DNA from: Syntrophaceae bacterium
GTDB taxonomy: Bacteria > Desulfobacterota > Syntrophia > Syntrophales > UBA2185
Reading direction: 5' to 3'
Assembly (NCBI GenBank): GCA_017885225.1
Contig: JAFNGM010000061.1
Span: 171 to 6,201 of the forward strand
Length of the DNA: 6,031 nt
How positions within the stretch are numbered: position 1 is the stretch's first letter; each line of letters opens with the position of its first letter. Below, piece after piece: positions 1 through 6,031 of the stretch. The notes below the pieces were generated by a model. The model was not told where the DNA came from, made no database searches, and saw only the letters and a program-made list of their open reading frames with translations. The position numbers and the translations under genes are program-made.

Positions 1-1397
1 AAGATGTGAATATTGTAGGGGACCTTGCTGAATCGTGGAAAATTTCCAGAGGTGGACTGGTGATTACTTTCCACCTCAGGAAAGGAGTCAAATGGCATGA
101 CAGTCAACCGTTTACCGCACGGGATGTTATGTTCACGTATGAGCTTACCATAGATCCCAAAACTCCCACCGCCTATGCGGGTGATTTTCTCAAAGTGAAA
201 AAAGCGGAAGTTCTGGATGATCACACCTTCCGCGTTACCTATGATAAGCCTTTTGCACCTGCCCTTATGAGCTGGGGAAGCAACATAATGCCGAAGCATC
301 TTCTGGAGGGAAAAGATGTTACCACGTCGCCTCTGTCCCGTCATCCCGTTGGCACAGGGCCTTATAAATTCAAAGAGTGGGTACCGGGACAGAAAATCGT
401 TCTTGTTTCCAATCCGGATTATTTTGAGGGCAGGCCGTATATTGACGGCAATATTATGCGCATAATACCCGATATGGCCACCATGTTTCTGGAACTGCGC
501 GCCAATGGCATCGACCGTATGAATCTGACCCCCCTTCAGTACACGCGGCAGACAGAGAATAATCTCTTTCGGAAGAATTTCAACAAGTATCGGTATCTTT
601 CGTTTTCCTACACGTACTTGGGTTACAACCTCAGGAACCCGTTGTTTGCCGATAAGAGGGTTCGACAGGCCATCGCATACGGTGTCAACAAAGATGAAAT
701 TATCCAGGGAGTGTTGCTCGGGTTAGGCAGGGAAGCCACAGGACCTTATAAACCGGGCACCTGGGTCTACAATTCCAACGTTATGACGTACCCTTACAAT
801 CCCGGGAAGGCGAGGGAACTCCTCTCAGATGCGGGTTGGAAAGACACCGATGGTGACGGCATCCTGGATAAGGATGGTAAACCCTTTGAGTTTGAGATTA
901 TCACGAATCAGGGGAATGAAATAAGGGCGAAATGCGCCGAGATCATCCAGCGACGCCTGGGTGAAATAGGCGTCAAGGTGAAAATCAGAATTCTGGAATG
1001 GGCTGCGTTTGTCAACGACTTTATTAATAAACGGCGTTTTGATGCGACGATTCTCGGATGGACCGTTCCCCTTGACCCTGATATTTATGATGTGTGGCAT
1101 TCAAGCAAAATGGGACCCAAGGAGCTTAACTTTATATCCTATAAAAACGATGAGGTTGATGCACTCATCGAAAAGGGAAGGGAGACCTTCGACCAGGGGG
1201 CAAGAAAAAAATATTACAACAGAATCCAGGAGATATTGGCGGAGGAGCAGCCTTATCTGTTTCTGTATGTTCCCGATGCCCTGCCGATAATCCATGCGCG
1301 GTTTCGTGGTGTGGAACCGGCGCCCCTCGGGATTGGACATAATTTTATCAAGTGGTATGTTCCTAAAGAAGAGCAAAGACTGGTCATGACGAGGTAA
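1..1397 (+). CDS. ABC transporter solute-binding protein, family 5 (peptide/dipeptide type), 5' partial
   Basis: Periplasmic or lipid-anchored substrate-capture component of an oligopeptide/dipeptide/nickel-type ABC importer (SBP_bac_5, the DppA/OppA superfamily). The frame is open to the window edge (first full codon at 3), so the true start and signal peptide are missing; the GTG at 6 is not a credible start. About 464 residues are visible against roughly 500-560 for the family. Counting from the GTG codon, the family signature region spans residues 8-32 (AESWKIS...FHLRKGVKWHD), followed by FTARDV at 36-41, GTGPYKFKEW at 116-125, RVRQAIAYGVNKDEI at 218-232 and the lobe-closing segment near 340-365. 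A DTDGDGILDKDG segment at 280-291 resembles an EF-hand-like calcium loop and is common in this family. The C-terminus is complete (TAA at 1395-1397). No permease or ATPase gene follows: a possible terminator and a non-coding stretch come next, so any transporter partners must lie upstream or elsewhere. Substrate cannot be told from sequence; family assignment is firm. Confidence 0.93.
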   Translation, partial: DVNIVGDLAESWKISRGGLVITFHLRKGVKWHDSQPFTARDVMFTYELTIDPKTPTAYAGDFLKVKKAEVLDDHTFRVTYDKPFAPALMSWGSNIMPKHLLEGKDVTTSPLSRHPVGTGPYKFKEWVPGQKIVLVSNPDYFEGRPYIDGNIMRIIPDMATMFLELRANGIDRMNLTPLQYTRQTENNLFRKNFNKYRYLSFSYTYLGYNLRNPLFADKRVRQAIAYGVNKDEIIQGVLLGLGREATGPYKPGTWVYNSNVMTYPYNPGKARELLSDAGWKDTDGDGILDKDGKPFEFEIITNQGNEIRAKCAEIIQRRLGEIGVKVKIRILEWAAFVNDFINKRRFDATILGWTVPLDPDIYDVWHSSKMGPKELNFISYKNDEVDALIEKGRETFDQGARKKYYNRIQEILAEEQPYLFLYVPDALPIIHARFRGVEPAPLGIGHNFIKWYVPKEEQRLVMTR

Positions 1398-1435
1398 GCG
1401 GTGTAGTTTTACGAACCTCGCTTTCATTTTTTTTC
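1390..1435 (+). terminator. possible rho-independent terminator of the solute-binding protein gene
   Basis: CGAGGT (1390-1395) pairs perfectly with ACCTCG (1415-1420) and is followed by a T-rich run (1422-1435, including eight consecutive T at 1427-1434). The stem is only 6 bp, the loop is 19 bases, and the 5' arm overlaps the stop codon, so it is a weak candidate. Its position at the gene end and the T tract support it. Confidence 0.4.
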
Positions 1436-1474
1436 ATTAGTTTTTGCTAGTAATTTCATAATAATTTTTTCATA

Positions 1475-1503
1475 TTGCCTTTTCCACTATTCATATTTTA
1501 AAT
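1475..1503 (+). promoter_or_regulatory. candidate sigma-70-type promoter for the pseudopilin
   Basis: TTGCCT (1475-1480) and TTAAAT (1498-1503) are separated by 17 bases. Each matches four of six positions of the -35 and -10 consensus. Transcription would start near 1510 and give a leader of about 140 bases containing both inverted repeats. In such AT-rich DNA a match like this can arise by chance, so this is only a suggestion. Confidence 0.27.
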
Positions 1504-1523
1504 AACCCTCACATCAGACTCTT

Positions 1524-1537
1524 TGCCTGACCAGGCA
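1524..1537. repeat. short inverted repeat (6-bp arms)
   Basis: TGCCTG (1524-1529) and CAGGCA (1532-1537) are perfect reverse complements separated by AC. The two-base gap is too tight for a stable RNA loop unless the inner pair opens, so it reads more like a dyad operator site than a hairpin. It lies just downstream of the candidate promoter. Confidence 0.4.
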
Positions 1538-1561
1538 TAGGATCAATTTCTTGAAAATCGA

Positions 1562-1606
1562 GCAGACCAACCAATACAGCATATATGCTCTTTCTGTTGG
1601 TGCTGC
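1562..1606 (+). repeat. bulged 10-bp stem with inner palindrome in the pseudopilin leader
   Basis: GCAGACCAAC (1562-1571) pairs with 1596-1606 (GTTGGT, one unpaired G at 1602, then CTGC), giving ten Watson-Crick pairs with one bulge. Inside, AGCATATATGCT (1578-1589) is a perfect 12-base palindrome that can form its own small hairpin or act as a protein-binding dyad. No T run follows, so it is not an intrinsic terminator. It ends 43 bases before the preferred start codon and could be a structured 5' leader element. The pairing is read directly from the sequence; the role is unknown. Confidence 0.5.
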
Positions 1607-1638
1607 GTTGCAGGAAAAACGTGTCATACTAAACTGAT

Positions 1639-1644
1639 GGGAGG
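1639..1644 (+). promoter_or_regulatory. ribosome binding site that decides the pseudopilin start
   Basis: GGGAGG is a strong Shine-Dalgarno sequence. Two ATG codons follow in tandem, at 1647 and 1650. The spacing is 2 bases to the first and 5 to the second, so the second is the better placed start. Confidence 0.75.
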
Positions 1645-1649
1645 CTATG

Positions 1650-2099
1650 ATGAAGTCAATAAAGGGATTCACGCTTGTTGAGTTGATCATCACCGTTGCG
1701 CTTGTGGCAATCATTGGTGTGATTGCGGGGTTAAATTTGTACGCGTACACATTAAACAGAAATCTCAAATCCGCGGCAAGGGCTATTACTTCTGATTTTT
1801 CATTTTGCAAGGGGAAAGCGATTTCTGAGAATACAAGGTATCAAATTGCGTTTGATGTTGCAGGGAAAAGCTATACCATCCAACCCGGTACGCCTGCCGC
1901 TGTCACCAAAAATCTCTCGGAATTCGGGTCGGGTATAGAAATCGAGAGCGCAAGTTTTGGGACAGGGAAGACCATTAATTTTTATACGAGGGGCACTGCG
2001 GCACCCGGGAATATTAAACTGAAGAACAGCAGGCAATCCAAGGCTACCATAAAAGTGAATATCACGGGAAGAACGCACGTTGCGTTCGATATGGAATAG
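1650..2099 (+). CDS. GspH/FimT-type pseudopilin (type IV prepilin-like protein)
   Basis: Minor pilin-like subunit expected to be inserted in the inner membrane, cleaved by a prepilin peptidase and built into the tip of a type II secretion pseudopilus or type IV pilus. The product is 149 residues from the ATG at 1650 (150 from 1647). A short positive leader MKSIKG is followed by the cleavage site G|FTLVE, with phenylalanine at mature +1 and the conserved glutamate at +5, then a hydrophobic helix of about 25 residues (LIITVALVAIIGVIAGLNLYAY). The next segment, LKSAARAITSDFSFCKGKAISENTRYQIAFD, fits the start of the GspH/FimT domain, where a helix precedes the beta-rich body; the C-terminal IKVNITGRTHVAF resembles that fold's last strands. 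A single cysteine (residue 53) makes an internal disulfide impossible. No other pilus or secretion gene adjoins it, and the downstream gene is convergent, so it looks monocistronic. The prepilin class is certain; GspH versus FimT is not resolvable here. Confidence 0.87.
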   Translation: MKSIKGFTLVELIITVALVAIIGVIAGLNLYAYTLNRNLKSAARAITSDFSFCKGKAISENTRYQIAFDVAGKSYTIQPGTPAAVTKNLSEFGSGIEIESASFGTGKTINFYTRGTAAPGNIKLKNSRQSKATIKVNITGRTHVAFDME

Positions 2100-2136
2100 A
2101 CCACGAGGCGTCGGTTCCTGTTCCCTGCGAGGATAA

Positions 2137-2160
2137 ACAGCTTCCGGAAGAGGGGGCTGT
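2137..2160. terminator. imperfect inverted repeat between convergent genes, possible weak terminator
   Basis: ACAGC (2137-2141) pairs with GCTGT (2156-2160). As + strand RNA the stem can extend to nine pairs by matching UUCC with GGGG (two G-U pairs), around a six-base loop. CTTCCGGAAG (2141-2150) is in addition a perfect palindrome. The + strand lacks a T run after it; on the - strand it is followed by only TTTATCC. It sits where the pseudopilin and threonine synthase transcripts should both end, which is the main reason to list it. Confidence 0.25.
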
Positions 2161-2190
2161 GAATGGGGCGTAGCGGCTCGAAGAATTTTC

Positions 2191-3585
2191 TTATTGTGAC
2201 CTCACTTTAAGATGATTGCGTAAGTAGATGCGAAACTCTTTGTAGCTTCCGGACAGTTCGAAGGGCGCTCCTCTCCTCTGATCAATGTCTTTCATGCTCT
2301 GCGGAAGGTCGGGCGTGATATTGAGAAGGGCTTTAATCTCATCAGGAAATTTGGCCGGGTGCGCTGTCTCCAGAGATACGCAGAGGGGGAAATCTCCGAA
2401 CTGTTCACAATAGGATTGAAGCCCCCTCCAGCCCACTGCCCCGTGCGGTTCCAGGAGGATCCCATACGTATCGTAAGCCCTCTTAATTGTTTTCTTCGTC
2501 TCTTCGTCGGAAATGCTTACGGAGAAGATGTACCGTCTCATTTCGTGTATGTCCGGATATTTGTGGACAGTGCCTCCGCGGTCCACAGTCCCCCCGTACA
2601 GATCAAAGAAGCGGGCGAGGTTGCTGGGGTGTCCCACATTCATTGCATTGGAAAGGCATGCTTTGGAAGGGGATACCTTTTCATATACTCCAGTGGCAAG
2701 AAACCGGGGGAATTCGTCATTTTCATTGGTAGGCATGACGAGCTTTTTCACGGGAAGCCCTATCCTCCTGGCATATTCACAGCCGAGGGCGTTGCCGAAG
2801 TTTCCCGAAGGAACGGAAAACACAATTTCTTCGCCTTCCTCCGCGAGCTGCGCATATGCGTAGACGTAGTACACGATTTGCGGGAGAATCCTGCCGAAAT
2901 TGATGGAATTTGCCGACGTGAGATTAAAGTCAACGAGTGCTGGATCGGAGAAAGCCTGTTTGACCAGATTCTGGCAATCGTCAAACTTGCCGTCAACGGA
3001 AATGGCGTGAACGTTGTCACCGATTGTATCGAGCTGTTTTTTCTGTATGCCGCTGACCTCACCTGCGGGATAGAGGATATTAACGTCAATCCCTTCCACC
3101 CCCTTGAATGCCTCGCCAACGGCGCTTCCCGTGTCTCCTGATGTGGCAACCAGCACATTCAATCTTTTTCCGGGATCGCGAAGATGGCTCATCAGGCGGG
3201 CCATCATCCGGGCAGCAAAGTCTTTGAAAGAGGCCGTCGGTCCCTGATCGAGCCTCATGACGTATTTACGGCCTGTCACGTTTTCCAGCGGCACCGGGTA
3301 GTTGTAAGAGTCTTCTGCAATATTTTTAAGAACCCTTTCAGGGATTTCATCAGCCAGAAATGCCTTTGCGATGAGCATCGCCGACGCCATGTAAGGTTTC
3401 CCCTTGAGGGCCATAAGATGGCGCTGAGAAAGCGCCGGTATCCGGTCCGGCATGAAAAGCCCTTCATCGGGCGCCTGGCCCTGGAGGAGGGCCTCTTTAA
3501 AGGAAACGTATCCCTTGAACGGGACAATACCCTTCACGTTTTCAAGATTCCTGTTGGTGCTGTAGTAAAGAATTCTTAGTGACAT
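2191..3585 (-). CDS. thrC: threonine synthase
   Basis: Cytoplasmic pyridoxal-phosphate enzyme converting O-phosphohomoserine and water to L-threonine and phosphate, the last step of threonine synthesis. The product is 464 residues, in the usual range. The N-terminus has the family's LYYSTN (6-11) and VSFKEALLQGQAPDEGLFMP (27-46). The PLP-binding lysine is K121 in QGPTASFKDF (114-123). ATSGDTGSA (147-155) and the phosphate-cradling PSGNFGNALG (259-268) follow, and ETAHPAKFP (406-414) is the characteristic C-terminal block. The PSGNFGN version marks the E. coli/yeast-like subgroup. Between STN and VSFKEAL there are about 15 residues (RNLENVKGIVPFKGY), longer than I expect. The ATG at 3585 has a moderate AAGGA site 13 bases upstream; no better in-frame start exists between there and the upstream gene. 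It lies 82 bases downstream of the cation ATPase in the same orientation, not beside hom or thrB, and converges on the pseudopilin. Confidence 0.96.
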   Translation of the reverse strand: MSLRILYYSTNRNLENVKGIVPFKGYVSFKEALLQGQAPDEGLFMPDRIPALSQRHLMALKGKPYMASAMLIAKAFLADEIPERVLKNIAEDSYNYPVPLENVTGRKYVMRLDQGPTASFKDFAARMMARLMSHLRDPGKRLNVLVATSGDTGSAVGEAFKGVEGIDVNILYPAGEVSGIQKKQLDTIGDNVHAISVDGKFDDCQNLVKQAFSDPALVDFNLTSANSINFGRILPQIVYYVYAYAQLAEEGEEIVFSVPSGNFGNALGCEYARRIGLPVKKLVMPTNENDEFPRFLATGVYEKVSPSKACLSNAMNVGHPSNLARFFDLYGGTVDRGGTVHKYPDIHEMRRYIFSVSISDEETKKTIKRAYDTYGILLEPHGAVGWRGLQSYCEQFGDFPLCVSLETAHPAKFPDEIKALLNITPDLPQSMKDIDQRRGAPFELSGSYKEFRIYLRNHLKVRSQ

Positions 3586-3598
3586 AATACTATGAATG

Positions 3599-3603
3599 TC
3601 CTT
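3599..3603 (-). promoter_or_regulatory. ribosome binding site of thrC, unusually distant
   Basis: On the - strand AAGGA reads 3603 to 3599, leaving 13 bases before the ATG at 3585. That is longer than the usual 5-9, and no closer purine-rich site is present. Translation may therefore be modest, or coupling may play a part. Confidence 0.45.
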
Positions 3604-3618
3604 TTGGAAAAATGCCGC

Positions 3619-3645
3619 CGTGAAACGGGTGTGTACACGTGAAAC
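3619..3645. repeat. 8-base direct repeat in the ATPase-thrC gap
   Basis: CGTGAAAC occurs at 3619-3626 and again at 3638-3645 (GTTTCACG twice when read toward thrC), a 19-base period close to two helical turns. Between and partly overlapping lies the palindrome GTGTACAC (3631-3638). Tandem half-sites in a short upstream gap could be an operator for thrC. I see no clear -35/-10 pair to go with it. Confidence 0.35.
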
Positions 3646-3667
3646 CTACCATAATCGCATAATTCAA

Positions 3668-6031
3668 TCAAATCAAACCGTCAGCCTCAGCATTTCTTCT
3701 GATCCGCCTCCTCTTGAATAACTTTTCTATCTCAACGGCAAAGAAAATGACCGATGACAGTATGAGGGTAAACGCCAGTTCGGGCAACGTCAGCGGTTCG
3801 GTTTTAAAGATCGGGTTTAACGCCGGCACGTATATCGTGGCCATCTGAAGGATGAATGTCAGCACAACCGCGCCGATGAGGAATTTGTTCGAAAACAGCC
3901 CTATTCTGAACAATGATTCTTTTTCCGACCGTATGGCAAGAACATGTCCAAGCTGGGTCAGGCTGAGCACGGTAAATACCATCGTCTGCCAGTGGGCGTG
4001 TTCCGTCCGGATAGACCACGCCTGGACAAAAAGAACAATTCCTGCCATCAGGAAACCGACCCATATGGCGTGGATGCCCAGTCCCTGTGCAAATATGCTC
4101 TCTTGGGGATGTCGCGGGGGTCTCTCCATGATATCTTTCTCGGCGGGCTCCGCAGACAGGGCAAGGGCCGGGAGACTGTCCGTGAGCAAATTTATCCAGA
4201 GTATATGGATAGGCAGGAGCGGTATGGGCAAGCCGACCAGGGGTGCGAGGAAGAGGGTCAGCAGCTCACCGGAGTTCGTGGTGAGGAGATATTTTACGAA
4301 TTTCCTGATATTGTCATAAATCATCCTGCCTTCCCGGACGGCCTTTACAATCGTCGCGAAATTGTCATCCAGGAGGATCATGTGGGACGCTTCCTTTGAG
4401 ACATCGGTTCCGGTGATTCCCATGGCAACGCCGATGTCTGCCCTTTTTAACGCGGGGGCGTCATTGACGCCGTCCCCCGTCATGGCGACAAAATGCCCCC
4501 TGTCCTGAAGGGCCTTGATGATCTTCAATTTCTGTTCAGGGGCAACCCTTGCGTAGACCCTTATGCGTTCTACCCTCTCTTCAAATTCCTCAAATGATAA
4601 CTTTTCAAGCTCCCTTCCCGTAATAATTGCTTTTGCATCACCCTCAAGGATGCCGAGCCTTTCGGCAATGGCCTTTGCGGTGAGAGGGTGATCACCGGTG
4701 ATCATTACCGGTTTAATGCCCGCTGACTTGCATAACCGTACGGCCTCTTTCGCCTCCTCCCGCGGCGGGTCCATCATTCCTACAAGGCCCAGCAATGTGA
4801 GTTCCGCCTCAACAGTCTCCGGGGATACATCATCAGGCAAGGTATCCCACTTTCTCATGGCAATGCCGAGGACCCTTAATCCGTGGGTGGACATCCTTTC
4901 ATTGACGCCGAGAATTTCCGCCTCATCCAGGGCCTTCATTTTCCCGGATGTGAACATCGCGGATGATCTGTCGATCAGAGAGTCTATGGCGCCCTTGGTA
5001 AAAGAGATATAGCTGCCGTCGGATTGCCGGTGGATGGTCGTCATGCATTTTCTTTCAGAATCGAAGGGGATTTCGGCAGCACGAGGGAAAGAATTTTCCA
5101 GTTCCTTCTTGTCATACCCGTTATCTCTGGCAATCATGTACAAGGCAATTTCCGTCGGGTCTCCGAGTATATGGCCCGATGCATCCTCCTGCGCATCATT
5201 ACTGAGTGCAAGGGCGATAAAGAGCTCATTGACCGTCCTGGAGGATGCCACATCTTTCGCAGTCAGCACACCTCCGTCCACATAAATTTCTTCCACGGTC
5301 ATTTTATTTAAGGTCAACGTGCCCGTCTTATCAGAACAGATATAGGTAACAGAGCCGAGGGTTTCGACTGCAGGGAGCTTCCTTATCAGGGCGTTTTGCT
5401 TCACCATCTTCCGTGCTCCGAGAGCGAGAGAGATGGTAACCACGGCGGGAAGCGCCTCGGGGATCGCCGCAACGGCGAGAGAAATGGCGGTGAGCAGCAT
5501 GAGCAAGGGTGGCGCGCCTCTCAATAAACCGATGCCAAAAACTATGGCGCATATGGCAAGAACGGCAAGGGCGAGTTTTTGCCCGAAGGCGGCAAGTCTT
5601 TTTTGAAGCGGCGTTTTTGTCTCTTCCGCTTCCTGGATCATGGAGGCAATTTTGCCGAGTTCCGTATTCATCCCGGTTGCAATAACCGCTCCCATGCCGC
5701 GGCCGTGGCTCACAAGAGTTCCTTTGTACGCCATATTTTTCCTGTCACCGATGGGTACATCTTCGTCGTGCAGTGATTGCGTATGCTTTTCAACTGATAC
5801 GGATTCACCCGTAAGCGCGGCCTCTTCCACCTTTAGCCGGGCAGTCTCGATCAGTCTCATGTCCGCAGGGATGACCATGCCTGCCTCAAGGATTACGAGA
5901 TCTCCGGGGACGAGTTGTGTTGCCGGGATATTCTCAGGCATACCGTTTCTTATCACCATCGCGCTTGGCGCTGCCATTTTTTTGAGAGCCGACATCGCCT
6001 TTTCTGCCCGGTATTCCTGGATGAATCCGAT
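3668..6031 (-). CDS. P2A-type cation (probably Ca2+) transporting P-type ATPase, 5' partial
   Basis: Inner-membrane ATP-driven pump of the SERCA/PMCA-like P2A group, most likely exporting Ca2+. The frame runs off the right edge; the first visible residues, [18 protein letters not shown], are the normal lead into the actuator domain, so the ATG at 5995 is internal. About 787 residues are present, and the N-terminal domain and M1-M2 (about 100 residues) are missing. Numbered from the first visible residue: TGES dephosphorylation loop 74-77; M3 about 153-170; M4 with PEALP 191-195; phosphorylated D234 in SDKTGTLT; nucleotide-domain FDSERKCMT 323-331 and K346 in [13 protein letters not shown] 443-452; [10 protein letters not shown] from 518; M5 with N586 and E589 (NSGE); M6 with N614, T617 and D618 (NLLTD); then M7-M10 and a basic tail (KRRRIRR). 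These residues match the SERCA site II ligands. The M8 position equivalent to SERCA E908 appears to be Q693, as in one-calcium pumps. thrC follows in the same orientation. Ca2+ specificity is inferred. Confidence 0.95.
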   Translation of the reverse strand: MGFIQEYRAEKAMSALKKMAAPSAMVIRNGMPENIPATQLVPGDLVILEAGMVIPADMRLIETARLKVEEAALTGESVSVEKHTQSLHDEDVPIGDRKNMAYKGTLVSHGRGMGAVIATGMNTELGKIASMIQEAEETKTPLQKRLAAFGQKLALAVLAICAIVFGIGLLRGAPPLLMLLTAISLAVAAIPEALPAVVTISLALGARKMVKQNALIRKLPAVETLGSVTYICSDKTGTLTLNKMTVEEIYVDGGVLTAKDVASSRTVNELFIALALSNDAQEDASGHILGDPTEIALYMIARDNGYDKKELENSFPRAAEIPFDSERKCMTTIHRQSDGSYISFTKGAIDSLIDRSSAMFTSGKMKALDEAEILGVNERMSTHGLRVLGIAMRKWDTLPDDVSPETVEAELTLLGLVGMMDPPREEAKEAVRLCKSAGIKPVMITGDHPLTAKAIAERLGILEGDAKAIITGRELEKLSFEEFEERVERIRVYARVAPEQKLKIIKALQDRGHFVAMTGDGVNDAPALKRADIGVAMGITGTDVSKEASHMILLDDNFATIVKAVREGRMIYDNIRKFVKYLLTTNSGELLTLFLAPLVGLPIPLLPIHILWINLLTDSLPALALSAEPAEKDIMERPPRHPQESIFAQGLGIHAIWVGFLMAGIVLFVQAWSIRTEHAHWQTMVFTVLSLTQLGHVLAIRSEKESLFRIGLFSNKFLIGAVVLTFILQMATIYVPALNPIFKTEPLTLPELAFTLILSSVIFFAVEIEKLFKRRRIRRNAEADGLI

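Larger units (their letters stand above)
1398..1649 (+). other. non-coding leader region upstream of the pseudopilin gene
   Basis: This 252-base stretch has no convincing long gene. Its left third (about 1421-1505) is strongly AT-rich and suits a promoter region. The right part is more balanced in composition and holds two inverted repeats (1524-1537 and 1562-1606) and the ribosome binding site of the next gene. A 28-codon TTG-initiated frame (1551-1637) could exist there but is unproven. I compared the stretch with what I know of cyclic-di-GMP/cGAMP GEMM riboswitches, which can precede pilin genes in deltaproteobacteria, and did not find their conserved core. Confidence 0.6.

Noticed and set aside
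1597..1612. Sigma-54-like -24/-12 element (TTGGTGC...TTGCA) upstream of the pseudopilin
   Set aside because: Sigma-54 control of pilin genes is known, and the position is suitable, but the GG and GC elements are 9 bases apart instead of the nearly invariant 10, and the bases also belong to the hairpin arm.
1500..1646. GEMM-type (cyclic dinucleotide) riboswitch before a pilin-like gene
   Set aside because: The context fits, but the conserved core (GGCAAACC, the GNRA tetraloop and the GACGCAAAGC block) is not present on the + strand. A covariance model search would settle it.
1647..1649. First of the two tandem ATG codons as the pseudopilin start
   Set aside because: It lies only 2 bases from the GGGAGG ribosome binding site; the second ATG at 1650 is better spaced. 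The mature protein is the same either way.
1514..1810. 98-codon open frame on the - strand covering the pseudopilin leader and 5' end
   Set aside because: More than half is antisense to the pseudopilin. The remainder crosses the inverted repeats, and I recognise no domain.
2359..3141. Long 260-codon open frame on the + strand
   Set aside because: It is wholly antisense to thrC, whose motifs are unmistakable. The predicted protein has no recognisable domain, so it is a codon-bias shadow.
5993..5995. ATG as the true start of the cation ATPase
   Set aside because: The frame continues upstream to the window edge with conserved family sequence ([11 protein letters not shown]), so the gene is truncated by the window and this ATG is internal.

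Overview
The window carries four protein-coding genes, two of them cut by the window edges. It looks like a chromosomal segment of a Gram-negative bacterium. A family 5 solute-binding protein, a type IV-class pseudopilin of the GspH/FimT type, a PSGNFGN-type threonine synthase and a P2A calcium pump together suggest a deltaproteobacterial (Desulfobacterota, perhaps Syntrophales-like) genome. That assignment is an inference from protein flavour only; there is no rRNA or other marker gene to test it.

Left part, + strand. Positions 1-1397 hold most of an extracytoplasmic oligopeptide/dipeptide-type solute-binding protein whose N-terminus lies outside the window. A possible weak intrinsic terminator overlaps its stop codon. 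Next comes a 250-base AT-rich non-coding stretch with a candidate promoter, two inverted repeats (one a 10-bp bulged stem capped by a perfect 12-base palindrome) and a possible 28-codon upstream reading frame. Then comes a short pseudopilin gene (1650-2099) with a textbook prepilin cleavage site and no pilus or secretion gene beside it.

Right part, - strand. Reading leftward, a nearly complete P2A-type cation (probably Ca2+) ATPase (6031-3668, N-terminus cut) is followed after 82 bases by threonine synthase, thrC (3585-2191). The two may be co-transcribed, or thrC may have its own control in the gap, where an 8-base direct repeat occurs. thrC converges on the pseudopilin across a 91-base gap containing an imperfect inverted repeat.

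The genes do not form an obvious single pathway: nutrient capture, surface or secretion filament, amino acid synthesis and ion export. I see no mobile element, CRISPR array, tRNA or rRNA, and no clear novel multi-gene system. The most interesting part is the structured leader of the orphan pseudopilin.
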